Shown here one piece after another: positions 34,586-43,808 of a DNA stretch of 64,000 nt. A program made the position numbers and the translations under genes. The notes beneath the pieces were generated by a model, which was not told where the DNA came from, did not search any database, and saw only the letters and a program-made list of their open reading frames with translations. Origin of the DNA: Acidobacteriota bacterium (GTDB lineage Bacteria > Acidobacteriota > Vicinamibacteria > Vicinamibacterales > JAKQTR01); contig JAPKZO010000006.1 of the NCBI GenBank assembly GCA_026393755.1, positions 1 through 64,000 of the forward strand, given 5' to 3'. Every line of letters starts with the position of its first letter. Position 1 is the first letter of the stretch.

Positions 34586-37168
34586 CTAGATCCGTACGGT
34601 GTCTGCCACCTCCCGGAAGTCCGCGATCTGATCGAAATTCATGTAGCGGTAGATGTCCTTGGACTTTGCGCTCACGATAGCCACGTGGGCCATGTACTCG
34701 GCCATCGTGGGGATCTTCCCGAGGATGGCGCAGACGGCCGACAACTCGGCGCTGGCGAGGTAGACCTGTGTGTCTAGCCCCAGGCGGTTGGGGAAGTTGC
34801 GGGTGGATGTGGAGACGGCGGTGCTGCCCTTGCGGATCTGCGCCTGGTTGCCCATGCAGAGCGAGCAGCCGGGCATCTCCAGGCGGGCGCCGGTGCGGCC
34901 CAGGATGCCGTAGTAGCCTTCCTGCCTGAGGATGTACTCGTCCATCTTGGTGGGCGGTGCGATCCAGAGCCGGGTGTTGAGGTCCGTCTTCCCATCGAGC
35001 AGCAGGCCTGCCGCGCGGAAGTGGCCGATGTTCGTCATGCAGGAGCCGATGAAGACCTCGTCGATCTTCTGGCCGGCCACCTCGCCGAGCGGCTTCACAT
35101 CGTCTGGATCGTTGGGGCAGGCGAGGATGGGTTCCTTGACGTCGGCCAGGTCGATCTCGATGACGGCGGCATAACTGGCGTCGGCGTCCGGCGCGAGCAG
35201 TTCGGGCCTGGCCAACCAGGCCTGCATGGCCTTGATGCGGTTCTCGAGCGTTTGGCGATGCTCGTAGCCGTTGGCAATCATCCACTTCATGAGCGTGATG
35301 TTCGAGCGTATGTACTCGATGATCGGTTCCTTGCCGAGATGCACGGTGCAGCCGGCGGCGGAGCGCTCGGCGGAGGAGTCGGACAGCTCAAAGGCCTGTT
35401 CCACCTTCAGCTTGGGCAGGCCCTCGATCTCGACGATGCGACCCGAGAACACGTTCTTCTTGCCCTTCTTCTCCACGGTCAGCAGGCCCTGCCGGATGGC
35501 GTACAGGGGAATGGCGTTGACCAAGTCGCGCAGGGTGATGCCTGGATGCATCTCGCCCTTGAAGCGCACCAGCACGGACTCTGGCATGTCGAGGGGCATG
35601 ACGCCGGCCGCGGCGGCGAAGGCCACGAGGCCAGAGCCCGCAGGGAAGGAGATGCCGATCGGGAAGCGGGTGTGAGAGTCGCCGCCGGTGCCGACGGTAT
35701 CAGGCAGCAGCAGGCGGTTCAACCAGCTGTGGATGACGCCGTCACCGGGCTTGAGCGACACACCGTGGCGGTTGATGATGAAGGGCGGCAGCTCGCGGTG
35801 GGTCTTCACGTCCACGAGCTTGGGATAGGGCGCGGTGTGGCAGAAGGACTGCATCACCATGTCGGCGGAAAACTGGAGGCAGGCCAGGTCCTTCAACTCG
35901 TCCCGGGTCATCGGACCCGTGGTGTCTTGCGAGCCCACGGTGGTCATCTTCGGCTCGCAGTAGGCGCCGGGACGGACGCCTGTCATGCCGCAGGCACGGC
36001 CCACGATCTTCTGGGCCAGGGAGTACCCCTTGCCCGTGTCGGCTGGCGTGGCGGGCATGCGGAAGGCCGTGGAGGGCGCGAGGCCCAGGGCCTTGCGCGC
36101 TCTGGCGGTCAGGCCCCGGCCGATGATGAGGGGGATACGGCCGCCGGCGCGGACCTCGTCGAAGATGACGTCGGACTTGATCCTGAACTCGGCGATGACC
36201 TGGCCGTTCTTCAGGGCCTTGCCCTCGTAGGGGCGCAACTCGATACAATCGCCCATGTCCATGCCGTTCACGTCCAGTTCGATGGGCAGGGCGCCGGAGT
36301 CCTCCATCGTGTTGAAGAAGATGGGCGCGATCTTGGCGCCCAGGCAGACGCCGCCGAAGCGCTTGTTGGGCACGAAGGGGATGTCCTCGCCTGTGAACCA
36401 CAACACTGAGTTGGTGGCGGACTTGCGGGACGAACCCGTGCCCACCACATCGCCCACGTAGGCCACCAGGTGACCCTTGGCCCGCAGAGCCTCCAGTTGC
36501 TTGAGGGGGCCGATCTTGCCGGGAACGTCGGCCTCGATGCCAGGCCGCGGGTTTTTCAGCATGGCCAGCGCGTGCAGCGGAATGTCGGGACGGCTCCATG
36601 CATCCGGGGCCGGCGACAGGTCATCGGTGTTGGTTTCGCCCGTGACCTTGAACACGGTGAGCGTCAGGCTATGCGGGACGTCGGGACGGCTGGTGAACCA
36701 TTCGGCCTCGGCCCACGACGTCAGAACCGATTTCGCGTGGACATTGCCGGCGTCGGCCTTGGCCTTGACCTCCTCAAATGCATCGAAGACCAGCAGAGTC
36801 TTCTTCAGGCCCTTGGCGGCCAGGCCACCGACTTGAGAATCGTCCAGGAGGTCGATCAGTGGCTGCACGTTGAACCCGCCGAGCATGGTCCCCAGCAGCT
36901 CGGTAGCCTTTTCGCGCGAGACCAGGGCACACGTTTCGGCGCCCTTCGCCACGCGAGCGAGGAAGCCGGCTTTCACGCGGGCGGCGTCATCCACACCGGC
37001 GGGGACGCGGTGGACGAGCAGATCCAGCAGAAAGGCCTCTTCGCCTTTGGGAGGAGTCGCGAGGAGCGGGAGCAGGCTCTGGGTCTGAGCTTCGGTCAGG
37101 GGTTCTGGCGGGATGTCCTGAGCGGCTCGCTCGGCGACGTGTTGACGGTAGGATTCGAGCACGATCAT
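34586..37168 (-). CDS. acnB: Aconitate hydratase B
   Basis: AcnB-type aconitase, 860 residues, with the extra N-terminal HEAT-like domain seen in this type ([20 protein letters not shown]). The 4Fe-4S ligands are in [13 protein letters not shown] and [23 protein letters not shown] is the swivel-domain motif after [12 protein letters not shown]. AcnB commonly serves as the main growth-phase enzyme while AcnA is stress- or stationary-phase; how they share work here is unknown. The base composition of this gene seems richer in AAG and CTG-type codons than its neighbours. Confidence 0.97.
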   Translation of the reverse strand: MIVLESYRQHVAERAAQDIPPEPLTEAQTQSLLPLLATPPKGEEAFLLDLLVHRVPAGVDDAARVKAGFLARVAKGAETCALVSREKATELLGTMLGGFNVQPLIDLLDDSQVGGLAAKGLKKTLLVFDAFEEVKAKADAGNVHAKSVLTSWAEAEWFTSRPDVPHSLTLTVFKVTGETNTDDLSPAPDAWSRPDIPLHALAMLKNPRPGIEADVPGKIGPLKQLEALRAKGHLVAYVGDVVGTGSSRKSATNSVLWFTGEDIPFVPNKRFGGVCLGAKIAPIFFNTMEDSGALPIELDVNGMDMGDCIELRPYEGKALKNGQVIAEFRIKSDVIFDEVRAGGRIPLIIGRGLTARARKALGLAPSTAFRMPATPADTGKGYSLAQKIVGRACGMTGVRPGAYCEPKMTTVGSQDTTGPMTRDELKDLACLQFSADMVMQSFCHTAPYPKLVDVKTHRELPPFIINRHGVSLKPGDGVIHSWLNRLLLPDTVGTGGDSHTRFPIGISFPAGSGLVAFAAAAGVMPLDMPESVLVRFKGEMHPGITLRDLVNAIPLYAIRQGLLTVEKKGKKNVFSGRIVEIEGLPKLKVEQAFELSDSSAERSAAGCTVHLGKEPIIEYIRSNITLMKWMIANGYEHRQTLENRIKAMQAWLARPELLAPDADASYAAVIEIDLADVKEPILACPNDPDDVKPLGEVAGQKIDEVFIGSCMTNIGHFRAAGLLLDGKTDLNTRLWIAPPTKMDEYILRQEGYYGILGRTGARLEMPGCSLCMGNQAQIRKGSTAVSTSTRNFPNRLGLDTQVYLASAELSAVCAILGKIPTMAEYMAHVAIVSAKSKDIYRYMNFDQIADFREVADTVRI

Positions 37169-37376
37169 CTCCTGTATGGATGCGGGTCAGCAGCGCAAAA
37201 GAACATTCTACATCCCCCTTCGCGATCCCATGGCGGTCGAGCGCTTGGCATGGATCCGCCGCCGGCGAACTACGGAGGCTGCTGCCTGATTCTCGAAGTA
37301 GAATCTCGACGACAGGCCCCGGCTGAGGGCCATTCCGCCCCGGCAGCCCGTCGTGCCCCGCATCGAGGAGTGTGTT
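37169..37376. other. Divergent promoter region of acnB and the tricorn gene
   Basis: About 200 bases separate acnB (minus) and the tricorn homologue (plus). GGAG precedes the tricorn ATG by 9 bases. No sigma-70-type box convincing enough to place a start was found, and no RNA gene is seen. Confidence 0.4.
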
Positions 37377-40300
37377 ATGACGCACGTGCATCGATCATTC
37401 GCTCTCGTTCTGGTCTGCGCCACGCTGTTCGCCGGCGTCTTCGTCCTCACCGGCCGCGGAGCCGAGGAAGCGCGCGCGATCCGGTTCGCGCACATCCCGC
37501 ACGTCGCGAACGACGGGCGCGTGGCCTTCTCGTACCACGAGGACATCTGGATCGCCGAACCGACCGGCGCGAATGTGCGGCGACTGACCAACAACCTGGG
37601 CAATGATTTCGGACCGCGATTCTCGCCCGACGGCAAGTGGATCGCGTTCACGAGCAATCGCACGGGCAACAACGACGTCTTCCTGATGGCCGCGGCCGGT
37701 GGCGAGCCGCGCCAGTTGACGTTTCACTCCGGCGACGACCAGGCGCTCTACTGGATGCCGGACGGCAAGTCGATCCTGATCTCGAGCAACCGAGGGCCGT
37801 TCGCGTACGGATCGCCGCTCTACACCCTGCCGATCGACGGCGGCATCGAAGAGCCGCTGAAGATGGCCAACGCCCGCCTCGGCATGATGAAGCAGGACGG
37901 GACACTCCTGGCTTTCAACCGCACCCTGCCTTCGTCGGGCGTCTGGCGCAAGACCTTTCGCGGCAACTCCGCGCCCGGCATCGCCGTGCAGGATGTGAAG
38001 ACCGGCGACATCACCGAGATCACCAACGGCGACATGAAGACCTACCAGGATCATTTCCAGGACGTGTACCCCATGTGGGGCGCCGACGGGATGATCTACT
38101 TCGCGTCCGAGCGCGACGGCACTTACAACATCTGGCGCATTGGCGCGAAGGGCGGTCCGGCACAGCAGGTGACGCGCTTCAAGTCCGGCGGCGTGTTCTA
38201 TCCGTCGATCTCGCCAGACGGCAAGAAGATGGCGTTCCAGAACGAGTTCGATCTGTGGACGCTCGACCTGCCGAACGGCCAGCCCAAGAAACTGACGATC
38301 CCGCTCTCGTTCGACGCGAAGGACAGTGACCTCAACGTGCTGATAACGACCAATCTCGCCGACGGATTCAGTCCGGCGCCGGACGGGAACTACGTCGCCG
38401 TGGACGTCCGTGGCGACATCCAGCTCGTGCCGAGCGAGCAGGGCATCGGCGAGCAGACGGCGGTCGCGCGCACCGCGTGGAAGGAATTCGGCGAGCAGTT
38501 CTCGCCCGATGGAAAGACGATCGCCTATATCGCAGACGAGTCCGGCGATCAGGAGGTGTGGACGTACGACCTGGCCAGCGGTTCGAGGAAGCGGCTGACG
38601 AAGCAGGAGTCCGAAAAGAGCGGGATCGCGTGGGCGTCGAACTCGCAGAAGCTGCTCTACGGCGGGGACAACAAGATCTGGGAAGTCGACCTGACGGCGG
38701 CGCAAGCGGCGCCCAAGGAACTGGCGTCGAACCCGGCGGGCGGATTCAGCGGCGTGCAGTACGCCGCGAACGCGACGTGGCTCACTTACAGCCGCCGAGA
38801 CGTCGAGTCGAACGCCGATGTGTATCTGTACGACATCGCGGCGAAGAAGGAATACAACGTCACGCACCATCCGTTGACCGACGGGAGCGGCGTCCTCACG
38901 CCCGACGGCAAGTCAGTCGTGTTCACGTCGAGCCGCGACGGTGCCACCAACCAGCTCTTCGTCGTGTCTCTGGCGAAGCGGACCGAGGATCCTGACGATC
39001 CGCTTGTGCGGGAACGGATTCGGAATGCGGCGGCGGCGACATCCGGGCGCGGGGCCAGAGGGGCAGCCGCCGCGGGGGGCAGCGAGCCAGGCGCTGCGGC
39101 GGGCGCCGCCAGCGCTCAAACGGCGCCGGCGACGATCGAGCTCGACGGCATCGAGAAGCGCGCGCGGCAGCTGACGCGCGGGACGACCCCCGTCAGCGGC
39201 TTCTTCCTTTCCAATGACGGCAAGACGATCTACTTCGCGATCGGCGCTGGCGGCCGAGGCCGCGGCGCGGCTCCGGCTCCGACTCCCGCACCCACTCCGG
39301 TCCCGGCGCGTGGGCGTGGCGCGTCGACGCCGGCGGCCGAGGACAGCACTTCGGGGCTCTTCGCGATTGGCATCGACGGGCGCGATCGCCGCAGCGTCGC
39401 GACAGGGTCCTTTCCCGGCATGGTGCCGACGCCCGATCGGCGCGCCGTGTTCTTCCGCGCGGCGTCGACCGAAGCCGCGGGCGGACGCGGAGCGGCGCCA
39501 GGCAACACGGTGTCGGGCCAGGAGGTCCATCGGCTGGTCCTGCAAGGCGGCCGCCAGGAGCGCGTCAGCTTCACGTTCCCAATCCGCGTCGACCGCTCCG
39601 CCGAGTGGAAGCAGATGTTCGAAGAGACGTGGCGGGTGATGAAGTACCGCTACTACAACCCCGCGATGAACGGCCATGACTGGGCCGCCGTCAAGGCGAA
39701 GTACGAGCCGATGCTCGAGTTCGTCGGGACCAACGAGGACGTCTACGACCTCGGCAACGCGATGATCGGCGAGCTCGGCAGCTCGCACACCGGGATGAGC
39801 GGGCCGCCGACGCACACGATGGACCGGCTGTACCAGACGCGCTTTCTCGGTTTCGAGATCGAAGCCGCGAACGGCGCGTACAGAATCAACCACATCTACC
39901 GGGACGGACCGGCCGACAAGGAGTGGCTCGGCCTCGGCGTCGGCGACTACGTGCTCGCGATCGACGGCCAGCACATCAAGGCGGGCGACAACTACTGGAA
40001 GATCCTCTCGGACCGGACGACAGAGTACGTGCCGGTGAAGGTGGCGAAGACGCCGGCTGGCGAGGGCGCGCGCGTGGTGCGGATCGCGAGCGTCACGAAC
40101 CTCTCGAACATCAAGTACGAGGAGTTCGTGCAGACCAACCGCGACGCGGTGGAGAAGGCGACCGGCGGGCAGATCGCCTACGTGCACATCCGGTCGATGG
40201 ATCAGCCGTCCCTGGAGCGCTTCCGGAGCGAGATCGACCGCTACTGGCAGAAGAAAGGGATCATCGTCGACGTCCGGTACAACACCGGTGGCAACATCGA

Positions 40301-40748
40301 TTTCGAGCTGCTCGACATCCTGGAGCGGCGCCCGTACATGTTCACGAATCAGCGCACCGGAGCCCGCACATGGGGCCGGCGGCCGCAGCAGGCGATCGCG
40401 GGGCCGAAGGTCATGATGATCAACCAGCGGTCGTTCTCGGATGCCGAGGCGACGCCGATGGGTTTCCGCACGCTCGGGATCGGCAGGTTGGTCGGCACGC
40501 CGACGGCTGGCGGCGTGATCTGGACGGGCAGCTACGCGTTGATCAACGGCGGATCGGTTCGCACGCCGGGTTCGCTGGCGGCCGTCTACGATCCGGCCAA
40601 GCCGAACAACTACGGCACGAATCTCGAGAACTACGGCGTCCCGCCCGACGTGTGGGTGCAGAACTCGCTCAACGACGAAATGAAGGGGATCGATCGCGAA
40701 CTCGCGACGGCGATCGAAGAAGTGATGCGGATGCTGACGGCGCGGTAG
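37377..40748 (+). CDS. Tricorn-type S41 protease with beta-propeller domains
   Basis: A 1123-residue exported protease. After a signal peptide (residues 6-27), PD40/WD40-like propeller blades dominate the first ~700 residues (for example RFSPDGKWIAFTSNRTGNND). Then come a C1-type domain, a PDZ domain (about 830-900) and the S41 core with NQRSFSDAEATPMGF, whose first Ser of SDAE aligns with the tricorn nucleophile, and GTPTAGG. So, unlike the S41 homologue at 5015, this one looks active. A 110-residue Ala/Gly/Pro-rich insert (about 560-670) separates propeller units. Confidence 0.93.
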   Translation: MTHVHRSFALVLVCATLFAGVFVLTGRGAEEARAIRFAHIPHVANDGRVAFSYHEDIWIAEPTGANVRRLTNNLGNDFGPRFSPDGKWIAFTSNRTGNNDVFLMAAAGGEPRQLTFHSGDDQALYWMPDGKSILISSNRGPFAYGSPLYTLPIDGGIEEPLKMANARLGMMKQDGTLLAFNRTLPSSGVWRKTFRGNSAPGIAVQDVKTGDITEITNGDMKTYQDHFQDVYPMWGADGMIYFASERDGTYNIWRIGAKGGPAQQVTRFKSGGVFYPSISPDGKKMAFQNEFDLWTLDLPNGQPKKLTIPLSFDAKDSDLNVLITTNLADGFSPAPDGNYVAVDVRGDIQLVPSEQGIGEQTAVARTAWKEFGEQFSPDGKTIAYIADESGDQEVWTYDLASGSRKRLTKQESEKSGIAWASNSQKLLYGGDNKIWEVDLTAAQAAPKELASNPAGGFSGVQYAANATWLTYSRRDVESNADVYLYDIAAKKEYNVTHHPLTDGSGVLTPDGKSVVFTSSRDGATNQLFVVSLAKRTEDPDDPLVRERIRNAAAATSGRGARGAAAAGGSEPGAAAGAASAQTAPATIELDGIEKRARQLTRGTTPVSGFFLSNDGKTIYFAIGAGGRGRGAAPAPTPAPTPVPARGRGASTPAAEDSTSGLFAIGIDGRDRRSVATGSFPGMVPTPDRRAVFFRAASTEAAGGRGAAPGNTVSGQEVHRLVLQGGRQERVSFTFPIRVDRSAEWKQMFEETWRVMKYRYYNPAMNGHDWAAVKAKYEPMLEFVGTNEDVYDLGNAMIGELGSSHTGMSGPPTHTMDRLYQTRFLGFEIEAANGAYRINHIYRDGPADKEWLGLGVGDYVLAIDGQHIKAGDNYWKILSDRTTEYVPVKVAKTPAGEGARVVRIASVTNLSNIKYEEFVQTNRDAVEKATGGQIAYVHIRSMDQPSLERFRSEIDRYWQKKGIIVDVRYNTGGNIDFELLDILERRPYMFTNQRTGARTWGRRPQQAIAGPKVMMINQRSFSDAEATPMGFRTLGIGRLVGTPTAGGVIWTGSYALINGGSVRTPGSLAAVYDPAKPNNYGTNLENYGVPPDVWVQNSLNDEMKGIDRELATAIEEVMRMLTAR

Positions 40749-40882
40749 CGCGCCGGCGCCGCAGTTGATCCGGCTCTCGATCAAGCTCAGGTCAAGACCC
40801 GTCTATGTTTCCGTCCTACCCACGATCGGGTCATGTAGCGCCCTTCTTCTGCCGTGGTCGTGTGCTATAACTCGGCTGCCGG

Positions 40883-41175
40883 ATGCCGCATCCACTTGAG
40901 ACTCGCCTCCGTTCTCGCGTCTGGTCTTACCCGATTGCGTTGTTTGCCATCGCGATACTCGTGCCCGGCGTGGTGCTCGTGCTGGTGGCCCTTCGTGTCG
41001 GAGGCCGGTGTCCGCGTCTCGCCGGACCGGCAGCTTCTCTACGACATGTCCGGGCCTCACGTTCCCGTGACATTTGCACTCGCCCCGTCCCTCGCATCAG
41101 CCGACGCCATCGAACTCCACGAGTAGGACTTTGCAAGGGCGGCGAAGGCGTACCAGGGTTTGCTGGTTGCGGTGG
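40883..41175 (+). pseudogene. Relic of a sensor histidine kinase N-terminus
   Basis: A hydrophobic helix (FAIAILVPGVVLVLVAL) is followed, after a +1-type shift near 40995, by SEAGVRVSPDRQLLYD and ADAIELHE in the next frame. That frame then meets a TAG at 41124-41126 and continues as DFARAAKAYQGLLVAV. This order, a helix then a sensor segment then an (E-x-DF-x-RAAxAYQ) repeat start, is typical of large acidobacterial sensor kinases. At least one shift and one nonsense codon make it non-functional. Confidence 0.5.
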
Positions 41176-41463
41176 GTCGCCGGGGCTCTGGCAACTGGAC
41201 GTGATAAACGGACGACAACGTGGCGATGCGCGACTGCTCAGGCCGGATCTGGGTCCGTTGATCGCCCGAGGCGCGAGAGTGGCCCGAGACGGCTCGGTGC
41301 TTTACGCGCGGTCGGGGTCCAGCACAGACGTCATGATCGCATCGACTGACCCGTCGACAGGCGTTTGCTCTATACGGAGTTGGCCTCAGAGCCCGGGCAG
41401 CTGTGGGCACTCGAAAACGTCCTCCCGATCCCGACGCCGTCCAAGCCAAAGGGTGCGAAGTAA
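41176..41463 (+). pseudogene. Relic of a PD40 beta-propeller protein C-terminus
   Basis: GLWQLDVINGRQRGDARLL and DGSVLYARSGSSTDVMIAS, in one frame, read like a propeller blade. A shift then leads to LLYTELASEPGQLWALENVL ending at TAA 41461-41463. The last part matches the typical C-terminus of acidobacterial PD40 proteins. A second, related C-terminus lies at 43560-43688. The gene start is missing. Confidence 0.6.
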
Positions 41464-41597
41464 GGGCTCGTGGGGCTACAGTCAGGTCGGCACCGGGTGT
41501 TGGACTCGATACGTGCTCGGAGGATGGGAAGAGCCAGGGACGGTTCGGCGGGCGCCCGCCGGTTGAAGCGAACCAACAATCCCGCTATGCTGACCCC

Positions 41598-41924
41598 GTG
41601 AAACCCCTTGCGCCGATCCTTTCGCCCGACGGGCTCCGCACCGCGCTCCGTGCGTTCTGCGAAAGACATCCGATCCGACGACTCGACGTCTTTGGATCGG
41701 CGGCAAGCGGGCAGGCGGGACCTCGCAGTGACGTCGATTTGCTCGTGACGTTGGACGACTCCGTTCCCGTGTCGACGCTCGAGATTCTGGAGATGGCAGG
41801 CGAGGCTGAGGAGCTTGTGGGGGTGCCAGTAGACTTCGTCCTGCGTCAGGCGCTCGACCGGTCCTCCAATGGCTCCGCCAGGCAGCACATTCTCGCGACG
41901 GCCGTGAAGTTGTATGGACGCTGA
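41598..41924 (+). CDS. MNT-type nucleotidyltransferase (antitoxin-like)
   Basis: A 108-residue minimal nucleotidyltransferase. LDVFGSAASGQAGPRSDVDL is the GS-x10-DxD active-site motif. These small proteins pair with HEPN-domain toxins in type VII-like toxin-antitoxin loci and modify the toxin. The start is GTG 41598, preceded by an AG-poor leader. The expected HEPN partner begins at 41914 within this gene's stop but ends after 15 codons, so this appears to be an orphan antitoxin. Confidence 0.75.
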   Translation: MKPLAPILSPDGLRTALRAFCERHPIRRLDVFGSAASGQAGPRSDVDLLVTLDDSVPVSTLEILEMAGEAEELVGVPVDFVLRQALDRSSNGSARQHILATAVKLYGR

Positions 41925-41961
41925 TCAAGTTGGGCGCCTTCGAGACATTCTCGGTTCCTGA
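41914..41961 (+). pseudogene. Truncated HEPN-like partner of the MNT gene
   Basis: The frame ATG at 41914 overlaps the MNT stop and reads MDADQVGRLRDILGS before TGA at 41959. MDAD...LxDIL is a usual opening for HEPN partners of MNT proteins, so this looks like a toxin start whose body was lost. Too short to verify. Confidence 0.4.
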
Positions 41962-42014
41962 ACTGCTAACTGTCCTCGAGCAGTTCTTTGCCTCTCCGTC
42001 CTCGTAGTCTCGGG

Positions 42015-42110
42015 ATGGCGGACTAACAGACCAGACGGGAACTGAAGCAGTACGTAGAACGCTGGCGCTTCGCGGCGCCTGCACTTGAGGCTCAGCGTCT
42101 GTCGGAGCTC
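42015..42110 (+). pseudogene. Small protein relic with a stop at codon 4
   Basis: ATG at 42015 gives MAD, then TAA (42024-42026), and the same frame continues QTRRELKQYVERWRFAAPAL and EAQRLSELGRLDDE. The continuation looks like a common small antitoxin-like or uncharacterised protein (ExxxYVExWxxAxPxLE-xxRxxEL). The frame then diverges. A single nonsense codon in an otherwise clean frame suggests recent loss. Confidence 0.45.
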
Positions 42111-42141
42111 GGACGTCTGGACGACGAGACCCTGAGGAGTC

Positions 42142-43131
42142 CTACAACGCCACACACTCCGGTTTCGGCTGTTGCTTTGCGAGCAACCAGCCAAGAACCG
42201 CTCCTGCGGCCGCGAACGGCAGCGCTGCTTGCAGGAGCATGACTGGCGAGGAGAGCCAGTAGTTCCAGAGTCGTCCATCGGCGAAGAACAAGAACAGTCC
42301 CGCCATCGGGGCAGGGGACAGGGCTGCACCGAGCAGGGCGAGCCAACGTCTTCTCTTTATGCCTCGGCGTGCGGCGAGCAGAATCGGCAGGTGAACGACT
42401 CCGGCCACGGCGGTGAACCACAAGCCGAGCAGGAAGGCACCATTGAGGAAGTGAATCGCCGCCGACGGTGATCGCACGACGGGCACCCCGACAGCTACGA
42501 TGAGGAACGCCGCATAGCCTCCCGCAAGACAGAACAGCGGACGGCGGTAGATGGGATCGCCACCGCCAGGCGTTTTCGACGCGACGGCGGCAACGATCGC
42601 GCTCATGAATGCCACGCACGCGACAAGAAATGCCACGCGCCATAAGTGGCCATACAGTGGCATCGACGGGTGGGGATGACGGAGATTCAACCATCCGTAG
42701 AAGGACATCCCCATGATCAATCCAACGGCGAAGCAGTTGGCGAACATCTGGCGGAAGTGGAGGCCGATACCAGAAGCACGCAGCACAATCGGAGCCACAA
42801 TGGCCATGACGAAGAAGGGGTTCACTTGTGCGGGGCCGCTTCTGAAACCGGTCTCTGACCAGACAAGAAGAGCTGCTCCCGTCAAACCCAACACCGCGAT
42901 CACGAGCGAGCGACTCATAGGCCCCCCCCCGAACAGACACGGACCGACCAGGACTCGAATAAGCGCACCGTAGCCACGAAGATAGACAACCAATCGGCGC
43001 CAGCCCTCGGTGTCGGCTTGTCGCACTTCATATTGAAGATCTGCTACGGTCGGCGCGATGAGAGCCTCGACGGTGACCGGGTCGAGAAACCGCCGAGCGA
43101 TCCTGTAGAGCCGGCCGCCAGGTGCGTTCAT
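42142..43131 (-). CDS. Polytopic membrane protein paired with PadR
   Basis: A 329-residue protein: a short cytosolic N-terminus (RLYRIARRFLDPVTVEALI then VADLQYEVRQA) leads into about eight hydrophobic helices from residue 65 on. The N-terminal region recalls the permease-prefix domain seen in acidobacterial PadR-linked membrane proteins. Its ATG overlaps the padR stop (ATGA), so PadR probably controls it and is translated with it. The cargo or function is unknown. Confidence 0.65.
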   Translation of the reverse strand: MNAPGGRLYRIARRFLDPVTVEALIAPTVADLQYEVRQADTEGWRRLVVYLRGYGALIRVLVGPCLFGGGPMSRSLVIAVLGLTGAALLVWSETGFRSGPAQVNPFFVMAIVAPIVLRASGIGLHFRQMFANCFAVGLIMGMSFYGWLNLRHPHPSMPLYGHLWRVAFLVACVAFMSAIVAAVASKTPGGGDPIYRRPLFCLAGGYAAFLIVAVGVPVVRSPSAAIHFLNGAFLLGLWFTAVAGVVHLPILLAARRGIKRRRWLALLGAALSPAPMAGLFLFFADGRLWNYWLSSPVMLLQAALPFAAAGAVLGWLLAKQQPKPECVAL

Positions 43132-43436
43132 GACCGCGCCGCCCACGCCAGTTCTCTGGCCAGAACGGTCCACGCCTTGAGCGCACGCTCTCCCAAACCC
43201 GTCGGCCGATAAGTCCGACGCGGTAGCCCAATTGCGCCGGCCTGCCGGGGTTCCTGTTCTGATTCGATGAAGCCCTTTTGCTCCATCCGTCCCAGGGTGA
43301 CGTAAACGGTGCCGCGTTTCAGTTTCCCAGCCGATGCCTCAACCATCTGCAGGCCGAACATTGAGCCGGTGGAAACCAGCATCTGGAGAATCAGCCGTTC
43401 CTTGGCTGGCAGCGTCGGAACTGTCTCGGAGTTCAT
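43128..43436 (-). CDS. PadR family transcriptional regulator
   Basis: A 102-residue winged-helix regulator: LPAKERLILQMLVSTGSMFG, then KLKRGTVYVTLGRMEQKGFI, the recognition helix and wing typical of PadR, and RRTYRPTGLGERAL at the C-terminus. These regulators usually repress their own operon in response to small molecules. ATG 43436 is preferred over an upstream in-frame start because promoter boxes sit between them. The predicted transcript starts at the ATG itself, so it may be leaderless. Confidence 0.88.
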   Translation of the reverse strand: MNSETVPTLPAKERLILQMLVSTGSMFGLQMVEASAGKLKRGTVYVTLGRMEQKGFIESEQEPRQAGAIGLPRRTYRPTGLGERALKAWTVLARELAWAARS

Positions 43437-43442
43437 ATTGAC

Positions 43443-43471
43443 TATCTTATTGTATGTAAGACCGATGTCAA
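43443..43471 (-). promoter_or_regulatory. padR promoter giving a probably leaderless transcript
   Basis: On the minus strand TTGACA (43471-43466) and TAAGAT (43449-43444) are 16 bases apart. Transcription should start near 43437, at the padR ATG (43436). TTGAC and GTCAA at the two ends of this region form an inverted pair, a possible PadR operator, though the inner arms do not match well. Confidence 0.5.
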
Positions 43472-43559
43472 CTGCTTCTGTGCCTGCAGTTGTCATTCCC
43501 GGTTGCAACGCCAACGGAGACTGTTCCTACGATTTCGACCCGCGAGCGGTTGTTCCGCC

Positions 43560-43688
43560 CTGTGTCTGCCCCCAAGGCCCGGGCAACTATGGTCGCTCGA
43601 GAATGTCCTCCCGAGGTCGACATTGCTCAACCCGAAGGGCGCGAAGTCAGCGAACCCTGGGTCCGGGCTGAAAGCACTCCGGGAGTGA
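43560..43688 (+). pseudogene. Second PD40 protein C-terminal relic
   Basis: The frame ending at TGA 43686-43688 contains PGQLWSLENVLPRSTLLN followed by PKGAKSANPGSG. It aligns with PGQLWALENVLPIPTPSK at 41388-41450. No start, signal or propeller body remains upstream, so it is a fragment. The two related fragments flank the MNT/padR segment. Confidence 0.55.
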
Positions 43689-43808
43689 TCCTCTTCTGAA
43701 GCGTTCGGCTTGCACGGTAATCGGTCGCTTCTCTCACTGCGTGTGCAGATCCAGTTGAGCCGGACGTGCGGTCTCTCTACCATCGGCGTCACGAAGGGAG
43801 AGATCGCT

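Noticed and set aside
35021-36409. A 462-codon plus-strand frame opposite acnB
   Set aside because: Low-complexity His/Gly/Leu translation typical of the opposite strand of a GC-rich gene.
38913-40784. A 623-codon minus-strand frame opposite the tricorn gene
   Set aside because: Shadow frame; Arg/His/Asp-rich and without motifs.
40854-41126. A separate small gene in the decay zone
   Set aside because: The frame only makes sense as the middle part of a frameshifted sensor-kinase relic.
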